Below are positions 1 through 9,534 of a DNA stretch of 64,000 bases, one piece after another; position 1 is the first letter of the stretch, and each line of letters opens with the position of its first letter. The notes under the pieces were generated by a model. It was given only the letters and a program-made list of their open reading frames with translations. It made no database searches and was not told the origin of the DNA. The translations under genes and the position numbers were made by a program. The stretch lies in the NCBI RefSeq assembly GCF_017603965.1, contig NZ_CP071955.1, forward strand, positions 2,542,001 to 2,606,000, written 5' to 3'. Source of the DNA: Xanthomonas fragariae. Its GTDB lineage: Bacteria > Pseudomonadota > Gammaproteobacteria > Xanthomonadales > Xanthomonadaceae.

Positions 1-861
1 CTGAGCGTGGCCGGGTGCGCAGAGGCCGACCCGCCGCCGCCCAAGACCGTGGTGACGCCAGTGCAGGCGCGCAGCGGCTTTCGCACTGCCGAGGAACTGA
101 CGCGGCTGGAAGATGTCACCAGCTACAACAATTTCTACGAATTCGGCACCGACAAGACCGACCCGTCGAAGGCCGCCAAAACCTTGAAGCTGTCGCCGTG
201 GTCGGTGAAAGTGAGCGGCGAATGCGAAAAGCCCGGCAGCCTGTCGCTGGACGAACTGCTCAAGGGCATCACGCCGGAAGAACGCACCTACCGGCTGCGC
301 TGCGTCGAAGGTTGGTCGATGGTGATCCCTTGGACCGGCGTGCCGCTGGGCGAGGTGCTCAAGCGCTTCGCGCCGACCTCCAAGGCCAAGTACGTGGCCT
401 TCACCACGCTGGCCGACCCGCAGCAGATGCCGGGCATGCGCTATCGCTCGATCAACTGGCCGTACCGCGAAGGCCTGCGCATCGACGAAGCGATGCATCC
501 GCTGACATTGCTTGCAACCGGCCTGTACGGCAAACCGCTGCCGCAGCAGAACGGCGCGCCGTTGCGGCTGGTAGTGCCGTGGAAGTACGGCTTCAAGAGC
601 ATCAAGTCGATCGTGGAAATCCGCTTTGTCCAGAACATGCCAGAGACTGCATGGCACGATTTGCAGCCATCCGAATACGGCTTCTTTTCCAACGTCAATC
701 CGGCGGTGGACCACCCGCGCTGGAGCCAGAAGACTGAGCGTCGTATCGCCGGCACCGCCAGTAAACTCTTTGCCGAGCGCATCGCCACAAAACCGTTCAA
801 CGGCTATGCCGATCAGGTTGCTTCTTTATACGCGGGGATGGACTTGAAGAAGTGGTTTTGA
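1..861 (+). CDS. msrP: Protein-methionine-sulfoxide reductase catalytic subunit MsrP (5' end outside window)
   Basis: This is the molybdopterin subunit of the periplasmic MsrPQ system, which reduces methionine sulfoxide in oxidised envelope proteins. The reading frame is open from base 1, so the twin-arginine signal and the true start lie upstream of the window. The oxidoreductase molybdopterin-binding fold is recognisable. The segment [11 protein letters not shown] holds the cysteine that ligates molybdenum, and [12 protein letters not shown] and the ending [11 protein letters not shown] match the YedY family C-terminus, so the 3' end looks intact. The haem-containing membrane partner MsrQ is normally encoded immediately downstream, but here an IS110 remnant follows instead. 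Confidence 0.93.
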   Translation: MSVAGCAEADPPPPKTVVTPVQARSGFRTAEELTRLEDVTSYNNFYEFGTDKTDPSKAAKTLKLSPWSVKVSGECEKPGSLSLDELLKGITPEERTYRLRCVEGWSMVIPWTGVPLGEVLKRFAPTSKAKYVAFTTLADPQQMPGMRYRSINWPYREGLRIDEAMHPLTLLATGLYGKPLPQQNGAPLRLVVPWKYGFKSIKSIVEIRFVQNMPETAWHDLQPSEYGFFSNVNPAVDHPRWSQKTERRIAGTASKLFAERIATKPFNGYADQVASLYAGMDLKKWF

Positions 862-932
862 GTCAGCAAAGTCCAGCATGATCTCGACTTGTCGTACGCG
901 ATGGGGCCTTCCCTGCAAGCCCTGCAAGGCTT

Positions 933-956
933 CATCGCGCGCAAGCGCGCTCCTTA
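933..956. repeat. REP-like GC-rich palindromic unit
   Basis: The sequence CATCGCGCGCAAGCGCGCTC followed by CTTA is the reverse complement of the TAGGAGCG(T/C)GC(C/T)TGCGCGCGATG-type unit found again at 9409-9475. It sits between the msrP stop and the IS110 scrap. Similar intergenic palindromes are common in Xanthomonas genomes. Confidence 0.5.
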
Positions 957-1216
957 CGATCGGACCGACTTTCAGGCCGTACACCCGTGGCTGCGCAGCC
1001 ATGCCCGGCCGGACAGCTGGATCGTGATGGAAGCCACTGGCGTCCATCACCAAGCACTTGCCGAGTTCCTGCACGCTCACCGCTACCGGGTATGCGTGCT
1101 CAAACAGCGTCTGCACGAACGCGGCAACCATCGCACATGGCAAGCAGATCGTCTGCGCCGCCATGTGCAAGCTGCTGCAGCTAGCCGATGGCGTGCTCAA
1201 ACGACACTGCGCTTGA
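957..1216 (+). pseudogene. IS110-family transposase remnant
   Basis: The first part reads WIVMEATGVHHQALAEFLHA and continues YRVCVL, which matches the N-terminal DEDD domain of IS110-family transposases. After about 1130 the frame is lost. From 1136 a different frame reads HGKQIVCAAMCKLLQLADGV and ends at a stop at 1214-1216, which resembles the extreme C-terminus of the same family. The middle of the gene, including the serine-containing domain, is missing. I read this as an IS110 copy reduced by internal deletion to two short ends. It lies where msrQ would be expected. Confidence 0.7.
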
Positions 1217-1296
1217 CCCGCAAAGAGCGCTTGTCTGCCGATGAGGCGAGACGGTATCCAGGCATCTACACAAAGCACGGCGCTATGCGTCCGGGC

Positions 1297-2292
1297 TTAA
1301 GCAATTGGCCCGCGTGCGCCAGTCGAACCACGCACCACGCAACGTCCGGTCATCACCAGGCGGCGGACCGGCAACTGCGGTGATTTGAGGCGTTCGAGCA
1401 AAAGCGACATCGCCGCGCGGCCCATATCTTCCACCGGTTGCTCCACCACGGTGATGCCCGGTTCGACCAGGTCGGTCCAGCGTTCGTTGTCGAACCCGGC
1501 TAGGGCCAGATCCTGCGGCAGGCGCAGGCAGGCGGTACGTGCGGCCTTGAGCGCGCCCATCAGCAGCAGGCTGTTACTGGCGACGATGGCTTCGGGCCGG
1601 TCATTGCCCACTAGCCAGTGCTCGAGTTCAGCGATGGCCGCTTCGGCGGTGGGTGCCACCTCGCGATAATCAGGAACCAGCCCCTGCGCGGTCATTGCGG
1701 CCAAGTAACCGTCGCGACGCTCGGCAGCGGTGGTGCTGGTGCTGCCGAACAAGCCGCTGATCCGCCGATAGCCCTGCGCCTGCAAGTGAGCGACCAATTC
1801 GCCCATGGCGGCTGCATTGTCGAGCACCACACTGTCGTAGCGGCTGCCAGGGCCGGCGCGATCCACCAGCACAGTCGGGTAGTTCAGGGCCAGCTCGCGC
1901 ATACGCCCAACGGTGACCCGGGTCGGTGCGAAGATCAGCCCGGTGATACGTTCTTCCTGCATCAGCTCCAGATACAGCGCCTCGCGCTCGGGATCTTCGT
2001 CGGTGTTGCACAAGGTCACGCGCATGCCGGCGCGGTAGGCCACTTCCTCCACCGCGCGGATCAGCGCGGTGAAATACGGGTTGCGGATGTCGGCGACAAT
2101 CACCCCCAGGATGCCGGACTGCTGCGAGCGCAGCCGCCGCGCCATCAGATTGGGCCGATAGCCGGTCTGGCGCACCGCCGCCTCGACCTTGGCACGCACC
2201 TGGTCGCTGACCGGACCGGTGCCCAATGCGCGCGAAACCGTGGATTTGGACACCCCGGCTACACGGGCCACGTCATTGATGCTGATACTCAT
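1297..2292 (-). CDS. fruR: LacI-family fructose operon repressor FruR
   Basis: A 331-residue LacI/GalR regulator. The N-terminal helix-turn-helix reads INDVARVAGVSKSTVSRALG, with the hinge around residues 45-60 (ARRLRSQQSG). The rest is a periplasmic-binding-protein-like sugar sensor. I chose the start at 2292 (MSISIND) because it sits directly before the HTH, although the frame is open upstream to 2418. The gene diverges from fruB, and the 18-bp palindrome at 2402-2419 lies between the two starts. By analogy with Cra/FruR it probably represses fruBKA and is released by fructose 1-phosphate; the ligand is inferred. Its 3' end lies close to the IS110 remnant. Confidence 0.92.
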   Translation of the reverse strand: MSISINDVARVAGVSKSTVSRALGTGPVSDQVRAKVEAAVRQTGYRPNLMARRLRSQQSGILGVIVADIRNPYFTALIRAVEEVAYRAGMRVTLCNTDEDPEREALYLELMQEERITGLIFAPTRVTVGRMRELALNYPTVLVDRAGPGSRYDSVVLDNAAAMGELVAHLQAQGYRRISGLFGSTSTTAAERRDGYLAAMTAQGLVPDYREVAPTAEAAIAELEHWLVGNDRPEAIVASNSLLLMGALKAARTACLRLPQDLALAGFDNERWTDLVEPGITVVEQPVEDMGRAAMSLLLERLKSPQLPVRRLVMTGRCVVRGSTGARGPIA

Positions 2293-2401
2293 CTGGAACC
2301 GTTCCCGCTCCGTTACGCACCATAAACCCAAGTGTCGCGTCAGCTTGGATGCTAACCCGAAAGCACTACAGGCTTTTTGTGCATTGCACATTGACCTTGG
2401 A

Positions 2402-2419
2402 AGTGGGAACGTTCCCACT
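2402..2419. promoter_or_regulatory. FruR operator, perfect 18-bp palindrome
   Basis: AGTGGGAACGTTCCCACT is a perfect inverted repeat between fruR and fruB. It has the even-spaced AACGTT centre typical of LacI/GalR-family operators and resembles the Cra/FruR site. It lies 37 bp before the proposed TTG start of fruB, a position suited to repression. This supports a fruB start downstream of it rather than the longer frame that would run through it. Confidence 0.8.
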
Positions 2420-2455
2420 ATACTTTCCAGCCCGCTTCACGACTCCGAGCCTGCC

Positions 2456-4972
2456 TTGTCTTCTCCGTTGCCCGCCCCCGTCACCCCCGACCTCGTGCGC
2501 CTGCGTGCGCATGCCCGCGACAAGGACGACGCCATTGCGCAGGCCGCCCAGCTGCTGATAGCGGCCGGCTGCGTCGCGCCGGGCTACGAGGCCAGCATGC
2601 GGCGCCGCGAAGGTCTGGCGAACACCTTTCTCGGCCACGGACTAGCAATTCCGCATGGGGTCGGGGAAGACCGCCATCTGGTGCGCCGCGACGGCATCGC
2701 GGTGCTGCAGTTGCCCGAGGGCGTGGAATGGAATCCCGGTCAGACCACTCGCTTAGTGGTCGGCATCGCCGCGCAGTCGGACACCCACATCACCCTACTG
2801 CGCCGCCTGACCCGGTTGATCCAGGACCCGGCCGAGCTGGAAGCGCTGTTCACCACCGACGACCCTGGCATGATTGTGGCGGCGTTGACCGGCGACCGCG
2901 GGCCCGATACCAGCGCCGCGCCAGCCACCGATCTGGCCGAGTCCTTCGAGTGGACCATCGCCTATCCAAGCGGCCTGCACGCGCGCCCGGCCACCCGTTG
3001 GGCCGAGACTGCACGCGGTTTCCCGGCACGCGCCCAGGTGCGCGCCGGCGATCAGGCCGCCGATGCCAAGAGCCTGGTCGGCCTGTTGCAGCTCGGCCTG
3101 CGTGCCGGCGACAAAATTACCGTCTCGGCCGAAGGCAGCGATGCCGCCGCGCTGCTCAAGCGCCTGCGCGCGGTGATGGACAGCCTGACCGCTCAGGAAA
3201 AGGCCGATGCCGAGCGCGCCGCGCAACGCCGCGCCGCCCCAGTGGTCGGTTGGACGCCGCCGCAGGCGCAGCCGGCCATCGTCGGCATTGGCGCCAGCCC
3301 GGGCGTGGCGATCGGCATCGTACACCGCCTGCGCGCGGCGCATACCGAAGTGGCCGACCAGCCGGTCGGCCTGGGCGATGGCGGTGCGCTGCTGCACGAC
3401 GCGCTGGCGCGCACCCGCCAGCAGTTGGCGGCAATCCAGGACGACACCCAGCGCCGGCTCGGCGCCTCGGACGCAGCCATCTTTAAGGCCCAGGCCGAGC
3501 TACTCAACGACACCGACCTGATCACCCGCACCTGCCAGCTGATGGTCGAAGGCCACGGCGTGGCGTGGTCGTGGCATCAGGCGGTCGAGCAAATCGCCTC
3601 GGGCTTGGCCGCACTCGGCAACCCGGTGCTGGCCGGTCGCTCTGCGGATCTGCGCGACGTCGGCCGCCGCGTGCTGGCCCAGCTCGATCCGGCCGCAGCC
3701 GGCGCGGGCCTGACCGACCTACCCACCCAGCCCTGCATCTTGCTGGCCGGCGATCTGTCGCCGTCGGACACCGCCAATCTGGACACTACGCGCGTGCTCG
3801 GCCTGGCCACGGCACAGGGCGGGCCGACTTCGCACACTGCGATCCTGTCGCGCACGCTTGGCCTGCCGGCGCTGGTCGCTGCCGGCGGCCAGTTGCTGGA
3901 TATCGAAGACGGCATCACTGCCATCATCGACGGCAGCAGCGGGCGCTTGTACATCAACCCGTCCGACGTGGATCTGGACGCCGCCCGCAGGCATATCGCC
4001 GAGCAGCAGGCGGTTCGCGAGCGCGAGGCCGCGCAACGTGCATTGCCGGCCGAAACCACCGATGGCCACCACATCGACATCGGTGCCAACGTCAATCTGC
4101 CCGACCAGGTCGCGATGGCGTTGGCCCAGGGTGCCGAAGGCGTCGGCCTGATGCGTACCGAGTTCCTGTTCTTGGAAAGCGGGAGCACGCCCACCGAAGA
4201 CGAGCAGTACAAAACCTACCTGGCGATGGCGCAGGCGCTGGATGGCCGGCCGCTGATCGTGCGTGCGCTGGACATCGGCGGCGACAAGCAGGTGGCCCAT
4301 CTGGAACTGCCGCACGAAGAAAACCCGTTCCTGGGCGTGCGTGGCGCGCGCCTGCTGCTGCGTCGCCCGGACCTGCTCGAACCGCAGCTGCGTGCGCTTT
4401 ACCGCGCCGCCAAAGACGGCGCGCGGCTGTCGATCATGTTCCCAATGATCACCTCGGTGCCGGAGCTGATCAGCTTGCGCGAAATCTGCGCACGCATCCG
4501 CGCCGAGCTGGATGCACCGGAATTGCCGATCGGCATCATGATCGAAGTGCCCGCCGCCGCCGCGCAAGCAGACGTGCTGGCACGGCACGCAGACTTCTTC
4601 TCGATCGGCACCAACGACCTCACCCAATACGTGCTGGCGATCGACCGCCAGAACCCGGAGCTGGCCGGCGAAGCAGACAGCCTCCATCCGGCAGTGCTGC
4701 GCATGATCCGCAGTACCATTGAAGGAGCGCGCGCACACGACCGGTGGGTCGGCGTGTGCGGCGGCCTGGCCGGCGACCCGTTCGGCGCCAGCCTGCTGGC
4801 TGGCCTGGGCGTGCAGGAATTGTCGATGACGCCAAACGATATCCCGGCGGTGAAGGCACGCCTGCGCGGCACCACGCTGAGCCAGTTGCAGCGGTTGGCC
4901 GAACAGGCTTTGGCGTGCGAGACCGCCGAACAGGTGCGTGCGCTGGAAACACAACGCGAGGGCCAGGCATGA
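2456..4972 (+). CDS. fruB: Multiphosphoryl transfer protein FruB (EIIA-HPr-EI fusion)
   Basis: This fusion carries phosphate from PEP to the fructose permease FruA. The 838 residues contain an EIIA-Fru domain (phospho-His67 in AIPHG), an HPr-like domain (His175 in SGLHARPATRW) and a full enzyme I (His460 in GGPTSHTAILSR). The PEP-binding part includes FFSIGTNDLTQY and the C-terminal catalytic Cys768 in GVCGGLAGDP. The frame is open back to 2189, but that region crosses the operator. A TTG at 2456 gives a protein starting SSPLPAPVTPD with the family's usual length, so I prefer it; no strong Shine-Dalgarno is visible. The stop overlaps the fruK start (ATGA), indicating translational coupling. 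Confidence 0.92.
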   Translation: MSSPLPAPVTPDLVRLRAHARDKDDAIAQAAQLLIAAGCVAPGYEASMRRREGLANTFLGHGLAIPHGVGEDRHLVRRDGIAVLQLPEGVEWNPGQTTRLVVGIAAQSDTHITLLRRLTRLIQDPAELEALFTTDDPGMIVAALTGDRGPDTSAAPATDLAESFEWTIAYPSGLHARPATRWAETARGFPARAQVRAGDQAADAKSLVGLLQLGLRAGDKITVSAEGSDAAALLKRLRAVMDSLTAQEKADAERAAQRRAAPVVGWTPPQAQPAIVGIGASPGVAIGIVHRLRAAHTEVADQPVGLGDGGALLHDALARTRQQLAAIQDDTQRRLGASDAAIFKAQAELLNDTDLITRTCQLMVEGHGVAWSWHQAVEQIASGLAALGNPVLAGRSADLRDVGRRVLAQLDPAAAGAGLTDLPTQPCILLAGDLSPSDTANLDTTRVLGLATAQGGPTSHTAILSRTLGLPALVAAGGQLLDIEDGITAIIDGSSGRLYINPSDVDLDAARRHIAEQQAVREREAAQRALPAETTDGHHIDIGANVNLPDQVAMALAQGAEGVGLMRTEFLFLESGSTPTEDEQYKTYLAMAQALDGRPLIVRALDIGGDKQVAHLELPHEENPFLGVRGARLLLRRPDLLEPQLRALYRAAKDGARLSIMFPMITSVPELISLREICARIRAELDAPELPIGIMIEVPAAAAQADVLARHADFFSIGTNDLTQYVLAIDRQNPELAGEADSLHPAVLRMIRSTIEGARAHDRWVGVCGGLAGDPFGASLLAGLGVQELSMTPNDIPAVKARLRGTTLSQLQRLAEQALACETAEQVRALETQREGQA

Positions 4973-5922
4973 GCCTGCAGGCCATCACGGTCACGCTGAA
5001 TCCGGCGATCGACCAGACCATTCAGCTCGACAGCCTGCAGCCCGGCGCGGTGCATCGCGCCAGCAGCGTGCGCAACGACGCAGGCGGAAAGGGCATCAAC
5101 GTCGCCGCCTGCCTGGCCGATTGGGGCAGCCAGGTCGCCGCACTTGGTGTGCTCGGCGCCTGCAACGCCGGCGTGTTCGAGGCACTGTTTCGCGAGCGCG
5201 GCATCATCGACCACTGCCAACGCGTGGCCGGCGAAACCCGCATCAATCTCAAGCTGGTCGAAGCGCGCAGCAACGACACCACCGACATCAACCTGCCCGG
5301 CTTGCGCCTGGGCCAGCCTAATCTGCAAGGCGTGGCCGAGCATCTGGCCCCGCTGCTGCGTCCCGGCCTGCCGGTGGTGCTGTCGGGCAGTCTGCCGGCC
5401 GGCCTGCCGGACGACAGCTGGGCACACTTACAGGCCCAGGCCAGCGCCGCTGGCGCGCGCGTGCTGCTGGACACCAGCGGCGCGCCACTGGTGTCTGCGC
5501 TCAGCGCCCCGCGTGAGGCATTGCCCTACGCGGTCAAGCCGAACCGGCACGAACTGGAAGCCTGGACCGGCCTCCCTTTGACCAGCAGCGCCGCGCTCAG
5601 CACTGCCGCGCACGAACTGATCGCACGCGGCATCCAGCTGGTCGTCATTTCGATGGGCACCGAAGGCGCTTTGTTCGTGCAGCGCAACCAGCGTTTGATC
5701 GCGCGGCCGCCACGATTGGCCCACGGCAGCAGTGTGGGCGCTGGCGATGCGATGGTAGCCGGCCTGGCCGCCGCGCTGCTTGGAGAACCCACCAATCTGG
5801 AAAGTTGCGCGCGCCTGGCGACCGCGTTCTCGGTCAGCCGGCTGGAAAGCGGCGATGCGCGACGCCTGAATCCGCAGCAGGTTCGCACGCTCGCCACAGA
5901 AATCGAGATCGACCACCTCTAG
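4969..5922 (+). CDS. fruK: 1-phosphofructokinase FruK
   Basis: FruK phosphorylates fructose 1-phosphate, made by FruA during uptake, to fructose 1,6-bisphosphate in the cytoplasm. The 317-residue protein is a PfkB/ribokinase-family sugar kinase. It starts with ITVTLNPAIDQTI, has the substrate-binding NDAGGKGINVA segment near residue 40, and the anion-hole/catalytic-Asp motif VGAGDAMVAG near residue 258. It overlaps fruB by four bases and precedes fruA, so the three genes form one operon under FruR. Confidence 0.95.
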   Translation: MSLQAITVTLNPAIDQTIQLDSLQPGAVHRASSVRNDAGGKGINVAACLADWGSQVAALGVLGACNAGVFEALFRERGIIDHCQRVAGETRINLKLVEARSNDTTDINLPGLRLGQPNLQGVAEHLAPLLRPGLPVVLSGSLPAGLPDDSWAHLQAQASAAGARVLLDTSGAPLVSALSAPREALPYAVKPNRHELEAWTGLPLTSSAALSTAAHELIARGIQLVVISMGTEGALFVQRNQRLIARPPRLAHGSSVGAGDAMVAGLAAALLGEPTNLESCARLATAFSVSRLESGDARRLNPQQVRTLATEIEIDHL

Positions 5923-6039
5923 TTGGGAATTCTCAAGCGCGACTGCTCGACCAACACCGCATTGTGCTGAAGAGAGTTGCTGCAGAACCCATGTATATCG
6001 CCGGCTTGACCCGGCGTCCGAACAAGGCAGGAGATTCGC

Positions 6040-7776
6040 ATGTCCTCTTCCATCGCGGTCATCGCCGCTGGCGAACGCAGCACCGAAGCCGTCCTGGCGG
6101 CCGAAGCGCTGCGCCGCGCGGCCACCGCCGCCGGGCGCAGCGTGACAATCGAAATCCGCAGCGACCAGGGCGTGCTCGGCGCATTGCCTGACGAGCTAGC
6201 CGGCACCGCCACCCAGGTGCTGGTGGTCGGCGACGCCGATGCCGACACCGCCCGCTTCGGCGGTGCAAAACTCGTGCGACTGAGCCTGGGCGCAGTGCTG
6301 GACGATCCGGCCGCTGCGCTGGACCAGCTCGCCGCACCTGCCACCGCAAACACCTCGGCTACCGCAGGCACGGCTGGCTCGGGCAGCAAGCGCATCGTCG
6401 CGATCACTTCATGCCCCACCGGAATCGCGCACACCTTCATGGCCGCCGAAGGCCTACAGCAGGCGGCCAAGAAACTCGACTACCAGATCCGCGTGGAAAC
6501 CCAGGGCTCGGTCGGTGCGCAGGACGCATTGACCGACGCCGAAATCCGCGACGCCGACCTGGTACTGATCGCGGCCGATCGCGAAGTCGACCTGGCTCGT
6601 TTCGGGGGCAAGCGGTTGTTCAAAAGCGGTACCAAGCCGGCAATCAACGATGGCCCGGCATTGATCCAGAAGGCGCTGGCCGAAGCCGGCGTGCATGTCG
6701 GCGCCGCGCCGCTCGTAGGGGCTGCCAAATCCGAAAGCAAAGACAATGCGCGCACCGGCGCTTACAAACACCTGATGACCGGGGTGTCGTTCATGCTGCC
6801 GTTCGTCACTGCCGGCGGCTTGTTGATTGCACTGGCGTTCGCGCTCGGCGGCATCTATGCCGGCGACGACGCACATCAGGGCACGCTGGCCTGGTCGCTG
6901 TTCCAGATCGGCGCCAAGGCCGGCTTCACCCTGATGGTGCCGGCGCTGGCCGGTTACATCGCCTACTCCATCGCCGACCGCCCCGGCATCGCGCCCGGCA
7001 TGATCGGCGGTCTGGTCGGGGCCAATCTCAATGCCGGTTTTCTGGGCGGTATCATTGCCGGCTTCATCGCCGGCTACGGTGTGGCTACGCTCAACCGCTA
7101 CCTCCGCCTGCCACGCAACCTGGAAGGGCTCAAGCCGGTGCTGATCCTGCCGGTGCTGGGCACCCTGCTGGTCGGCCTGGCGATGATGTACGTGTTCGGC
7201 CAACCGGTGGCAGACTTGCTGGCCTGGCTCACCGCCTGGCTGCGCGGCATGCAGGGCAGCAGCGCTTTACTGCTCGGCCTGTTGCTCGGCGGCATGATGG
7301 CCTTCGACATGGGCGGGCCGGTCAACAAGGCCGCCTATGCGTTCTCTACCGGCCTGATCGCCAGCCAGGTCTACACCCCGATGGCTGCCGCCATGGTGGC
7401 CGGCATGACCCCGCCGCTGGGCATCGCACTCGCAACCTGGGTGTTCCGCAACCGCTTCACCGTCGAAGAACGCGGCTCTGCTACCGCTGCCGCTGTGCTC
7501 GGCCTGGCCTTCGTCACCGAAGGCGCGATCCCGTATGCTGCGCGCGACCCGTTACGCACCATCCCCGCGTTGGTGATCGGCTCAGCCGTGGCCGGCGCGA
7601 TCTCGATGACTGCCGGTGCCGAATTGAAGGCACCGCACGGCGGCATCTTCGTACTGCTGATTCCCAATGCCGTGACCCACTTACTCAATTACGTACTGGC
7701 ACTGGTGGTCGGCGTGGTGGTCACTGCGGTGGCACTACGCCTGCTCAAGAAGCCGGTTGCCGGGGTCGTCGCCTGA
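6040..7776 (+). CDS. fruA: PTS fructose-specific EIIB'BC permease FruA
   Basis: FruA imports fructose and phosphorylates it at C1. The 578-residue protein has a degenerate N-terminal B' domain without the phospho-cysteine (about residues 1-95). An active EIIB domain follows with Cys125 in TSCPTGIAHTFMAAEGL (residues 118-215), and then a polytopic EIIC domain from about residue 240, starting near HLMTGVSFMLPFVTAGG. A clear ribosome binding site (AGGAG) precedes the ATG. It is the third gene of fruBKA, 117 bp after fruK, and is followed by the oprB porin, giving a complete uptake route. Confidence 0.95.
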   Translation: MSSSIAVIAAGERSTEAVLAAEALRRAATAAGRSVTIEIRSDQGVLGALPDELAGTATQVLVVGDADADTARFGGAKLVRLSLGAVLDDPAAALDQLAAPATANTSATAGTAGSGSKRIVAITSCPTGIAHTFMAAEGLQQAAKKLDYQIRVETQGSVGAQDALTDAEIRDADLVLIAADREVDLARFGGKRLFKSGTKPAINDGPALIQKALAEAGVHVGAAPLVGAAKSESKDNARTGAYKHLMTGVSFMLPFVTAGGLLIALAFALGGIYAGDDAHQGTLAWSLFQIGAKAGFTLMVPALAGYIAYSIADRPGIAPGMIGGLVGANLNAGFLGGIIAGFIAGYGVATLNRYLRLPRNLEGLKPVLILPVLGTLLVGLAMMYVFGQPVADLLAWLTAWLRGMQGSSALLLGLLLGGMMAFDMGGPVNKAAYAFSTGLIASQVYTPMAAAMVAGMTPPLGIALATWVFRNRFTVEERGSATAAAVLGLAFVTEGAIPYAARDPLRTIPALVIGSAVAGAISMTAGAELKAPHGGIFVLLIPNAVTHLLNYVLALVVGVVVTAVALRLLKKPVAGVVA

Positions 7777-7959
7777 GGCTGCGGCCAAGTGACTGCCGAA
7801 TCCTGCCCCTACATCCGACTCGTCTGATTGCTGGCTCGCCTCGCCACTGATTGGTTTCACCGCTGCGCTGCGCACCTGCGTGCACGGCCAGCTGCCCGCC
7901 TACCTTCTTGCTGTGGCGTTTGCCACCTCGGCCACGCCCTCTTCGTCCGGAGTCCTGCC

Positions 7960-9237
7960 ATGAACGCCCTCGCCCCCCGCCGTGCCCGCCCCCACCTGCT
8001 GTACCTGTCGCTGACACTGGCGCTGACCCCGCTCGCCTACGCGCAGGACGCCGCCGACGCCTTCAAGCTCAAACTGGGCTACACCGGCGAAGCGGCCTCG
8101 ATGATCGATGGCGGCCGCAAAAGCGGCGATGCCTACGCCGGCCAGTTGATGGTCGGTACCGACGTCGACATGGACCGCCTGTTCGGCTGGGGCGGCGCCA
8201 CGGTCAAGCTGTACGTCTCCAGCCGCCACGGCACCAACCTGTCCAACAGCAGCATCGGCAACAGCACCTCGGTGCAGGAAATTTACGGGGGCCAGGGCAC
8301 GCGCCTGGCCAACTTCACATTGCTGCAAAAGCTCTTCAACGACCGCCTGGAACTGGAAGCCGGCCGCAGCGTGGCCAATACCCATTTCCTCGGCTCGGAC
8401 CTTTGCCAGTACTTCCAGAGCAACTCGACCTGCGGCAACCCCACCTTCGTGTTCCGCACCAGCAACTTCACCTATTGGCCTGTCTCAAGCTGGGCCGCAC
8501 ACGCCACCGCCTGGGTTACGCCCAAGGTCTATCTGCACGTGGGTGCCTATGAGGTGAACCCGGTGCAGGCCCAGGACGGCCAGCACGGACTGAAGTGGAG
8601 CACCGACGACACCACCGGCGTGGTCTTGCCATACGCGATCGGCTACAAAAACAAGGGCGGCGACGGCGGCTTGGCGGCGATGTACGAACTCGGCGGCTGG
8701 CAGGACAACTCCGACTACACCGACCCGCTGCGCGATCGCAACGGCAACCCGGCCCTGCTCAGCGGCCTAGGTTATGAAAACGAGCAGGGTCGCTCCGGTC
8801 TGTTTGCCCGCTTCGAACAACAGGTCACCAACCCCGACCCGGCCGGCACCGGCGGCCTGACCGTGTTCGGCGCGGTGCTCAAGGGCACCTCTGGCCAGGT
8901 GATCGAAGACCACTTCATCCAGCTCGGTCTGGTGCAGAAAGGCACCTTTACCAGCCGCCCGCAGGACAACATCGCCTTCGTGATTACACAGCAGAAGTAC
9001 AGCGACGAGGCAATCGAAAACCTGCGCCTGGCCCGGGCTTCGGCGGGTGGCACCGGCACGCCGCACGATAACCAGATCATGATGGAGCTGAGCTACGGAA
9101 TTCAGGTCACCCAGCGCTTGCGCATCGCGCCGAACCTGCATTACGTGATCAATCCGGATCAGTTCAACGAGCCGACCCGCACCAACGATCTGAAGAATGC
9201 GTTGATCGCAGGCATGCGGGTGGATTGGAATTTGTAA
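7960..9237 (+). CDS. oprB: OprB-family carbohydrate-selective porin
   Basis: An outer-membrane sugar porin that would let fructose or glucose reach FruA. I chose the start at 7960 because it gives a signal peptide (MNALAPRRARPHLLYLSLTL, ending ALA-type at PLAYAQ) before the mature protein. An upstream in-frame extension to 7828 has no signal-like features. The mature part shows alternating beta strands and OprB hallmarks such as GGATVKLYVSSRHG near residue 80 and a C-terminal strand ending MRVDWNL. Its place directly after fruA suggests co-regulation, although the 180-bp gap may hold its own promoter. Confidence 0.9.
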   Translation: MNALAPRRARPHLLYLSLTLALTPLAYAQDAADAFKLKLGYTGEAASMIDGGRKSGDAYAGQLMVGTDVDMDRLFGWGGATVKLYVSSRHGTNLSNSSIGNSTSVQEIYGGQGTRLANFTLLQKLFNDRLELEAGRSVANTHFLGSDLCQYFQSNSTCGNPTFVFRTSNFTYWPVSSWAAHATAWVTPKVYLHVGAYEVNPVQAQDGQHGLKWSTDDTTGVVLPYAIGYKNKGGDGGLAAMYELGGWQDNSDYTDPLRDRNGNPALLSGLGYENEQGRSGLFARFEQQVTNPDPAGTGGLTVFGAVLKGTSGQVIEDHFIQLGLVQKGTFTSRPQDNIAFVITQQKYSDEAIENLRLARASAGGTGTPHDNQIMMELSYGIQVTQRLRIAPNLHYVINPDQFNEPTRTNDLKNALIAGMRVDWNL

Positions 9238-9408
9238 GTTGGGGGAGAGGCTACGCGCGTCGCGTTGGGCTACGCGCGTGACTCCCTGTGGAGCGTCATC
9301 TGAAATCGTGTGGAGCGCGTTGCTTTGCGTTGAATCGGGTGGTTGAGGCTGCCGGATGTGTTCGATATTTCGTCTAGCCTTGCCTCTCCTTGTCTTGGCT
9401 TGCCTGGT

Positions 9409-9475
9409 AGGAGCGTGCCTGCGCGCGATGAGGCGTTATCGGCAAAGCATGGTCGCGCGCAAGCGTGCTTCTAAA
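9409..9475. repeat. REP-like inverted pair
   Basis: TAGGAGCGTGCCTGCGCGCG at about 9409 is mirrored by GGTCGCGCGCAAGCGTGCTT ending near 9475. The two arms are imperfect reverse complements, forming a BIME-like structure. A single unit of the same type occurs at 933-956. Confidence 0.55.
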
Positions 9476-9534
9476 ACACGGAGAAATCACCCGCATCGGG
9501 TACTCAACGCTAGCGTGCCGTTGCCCTGGCTTTA

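Noticed and set aside
2293..2307. Second FruR-like site at the fruR start (TGGAACCGTTCCC)
   Set aside because: The half-sites are spaced by an odd number of bases, unlike the perfect even-spaced operator. It may be a weak autoregulatory site but is not supported enough to list.
3719..4954. Long minus-strand open frame opposite fruB
   Set aside because: It is antisense to a well-supported gene. Its His/Gln/Arg-rich translation is typical of a GC-rich shadow frame.
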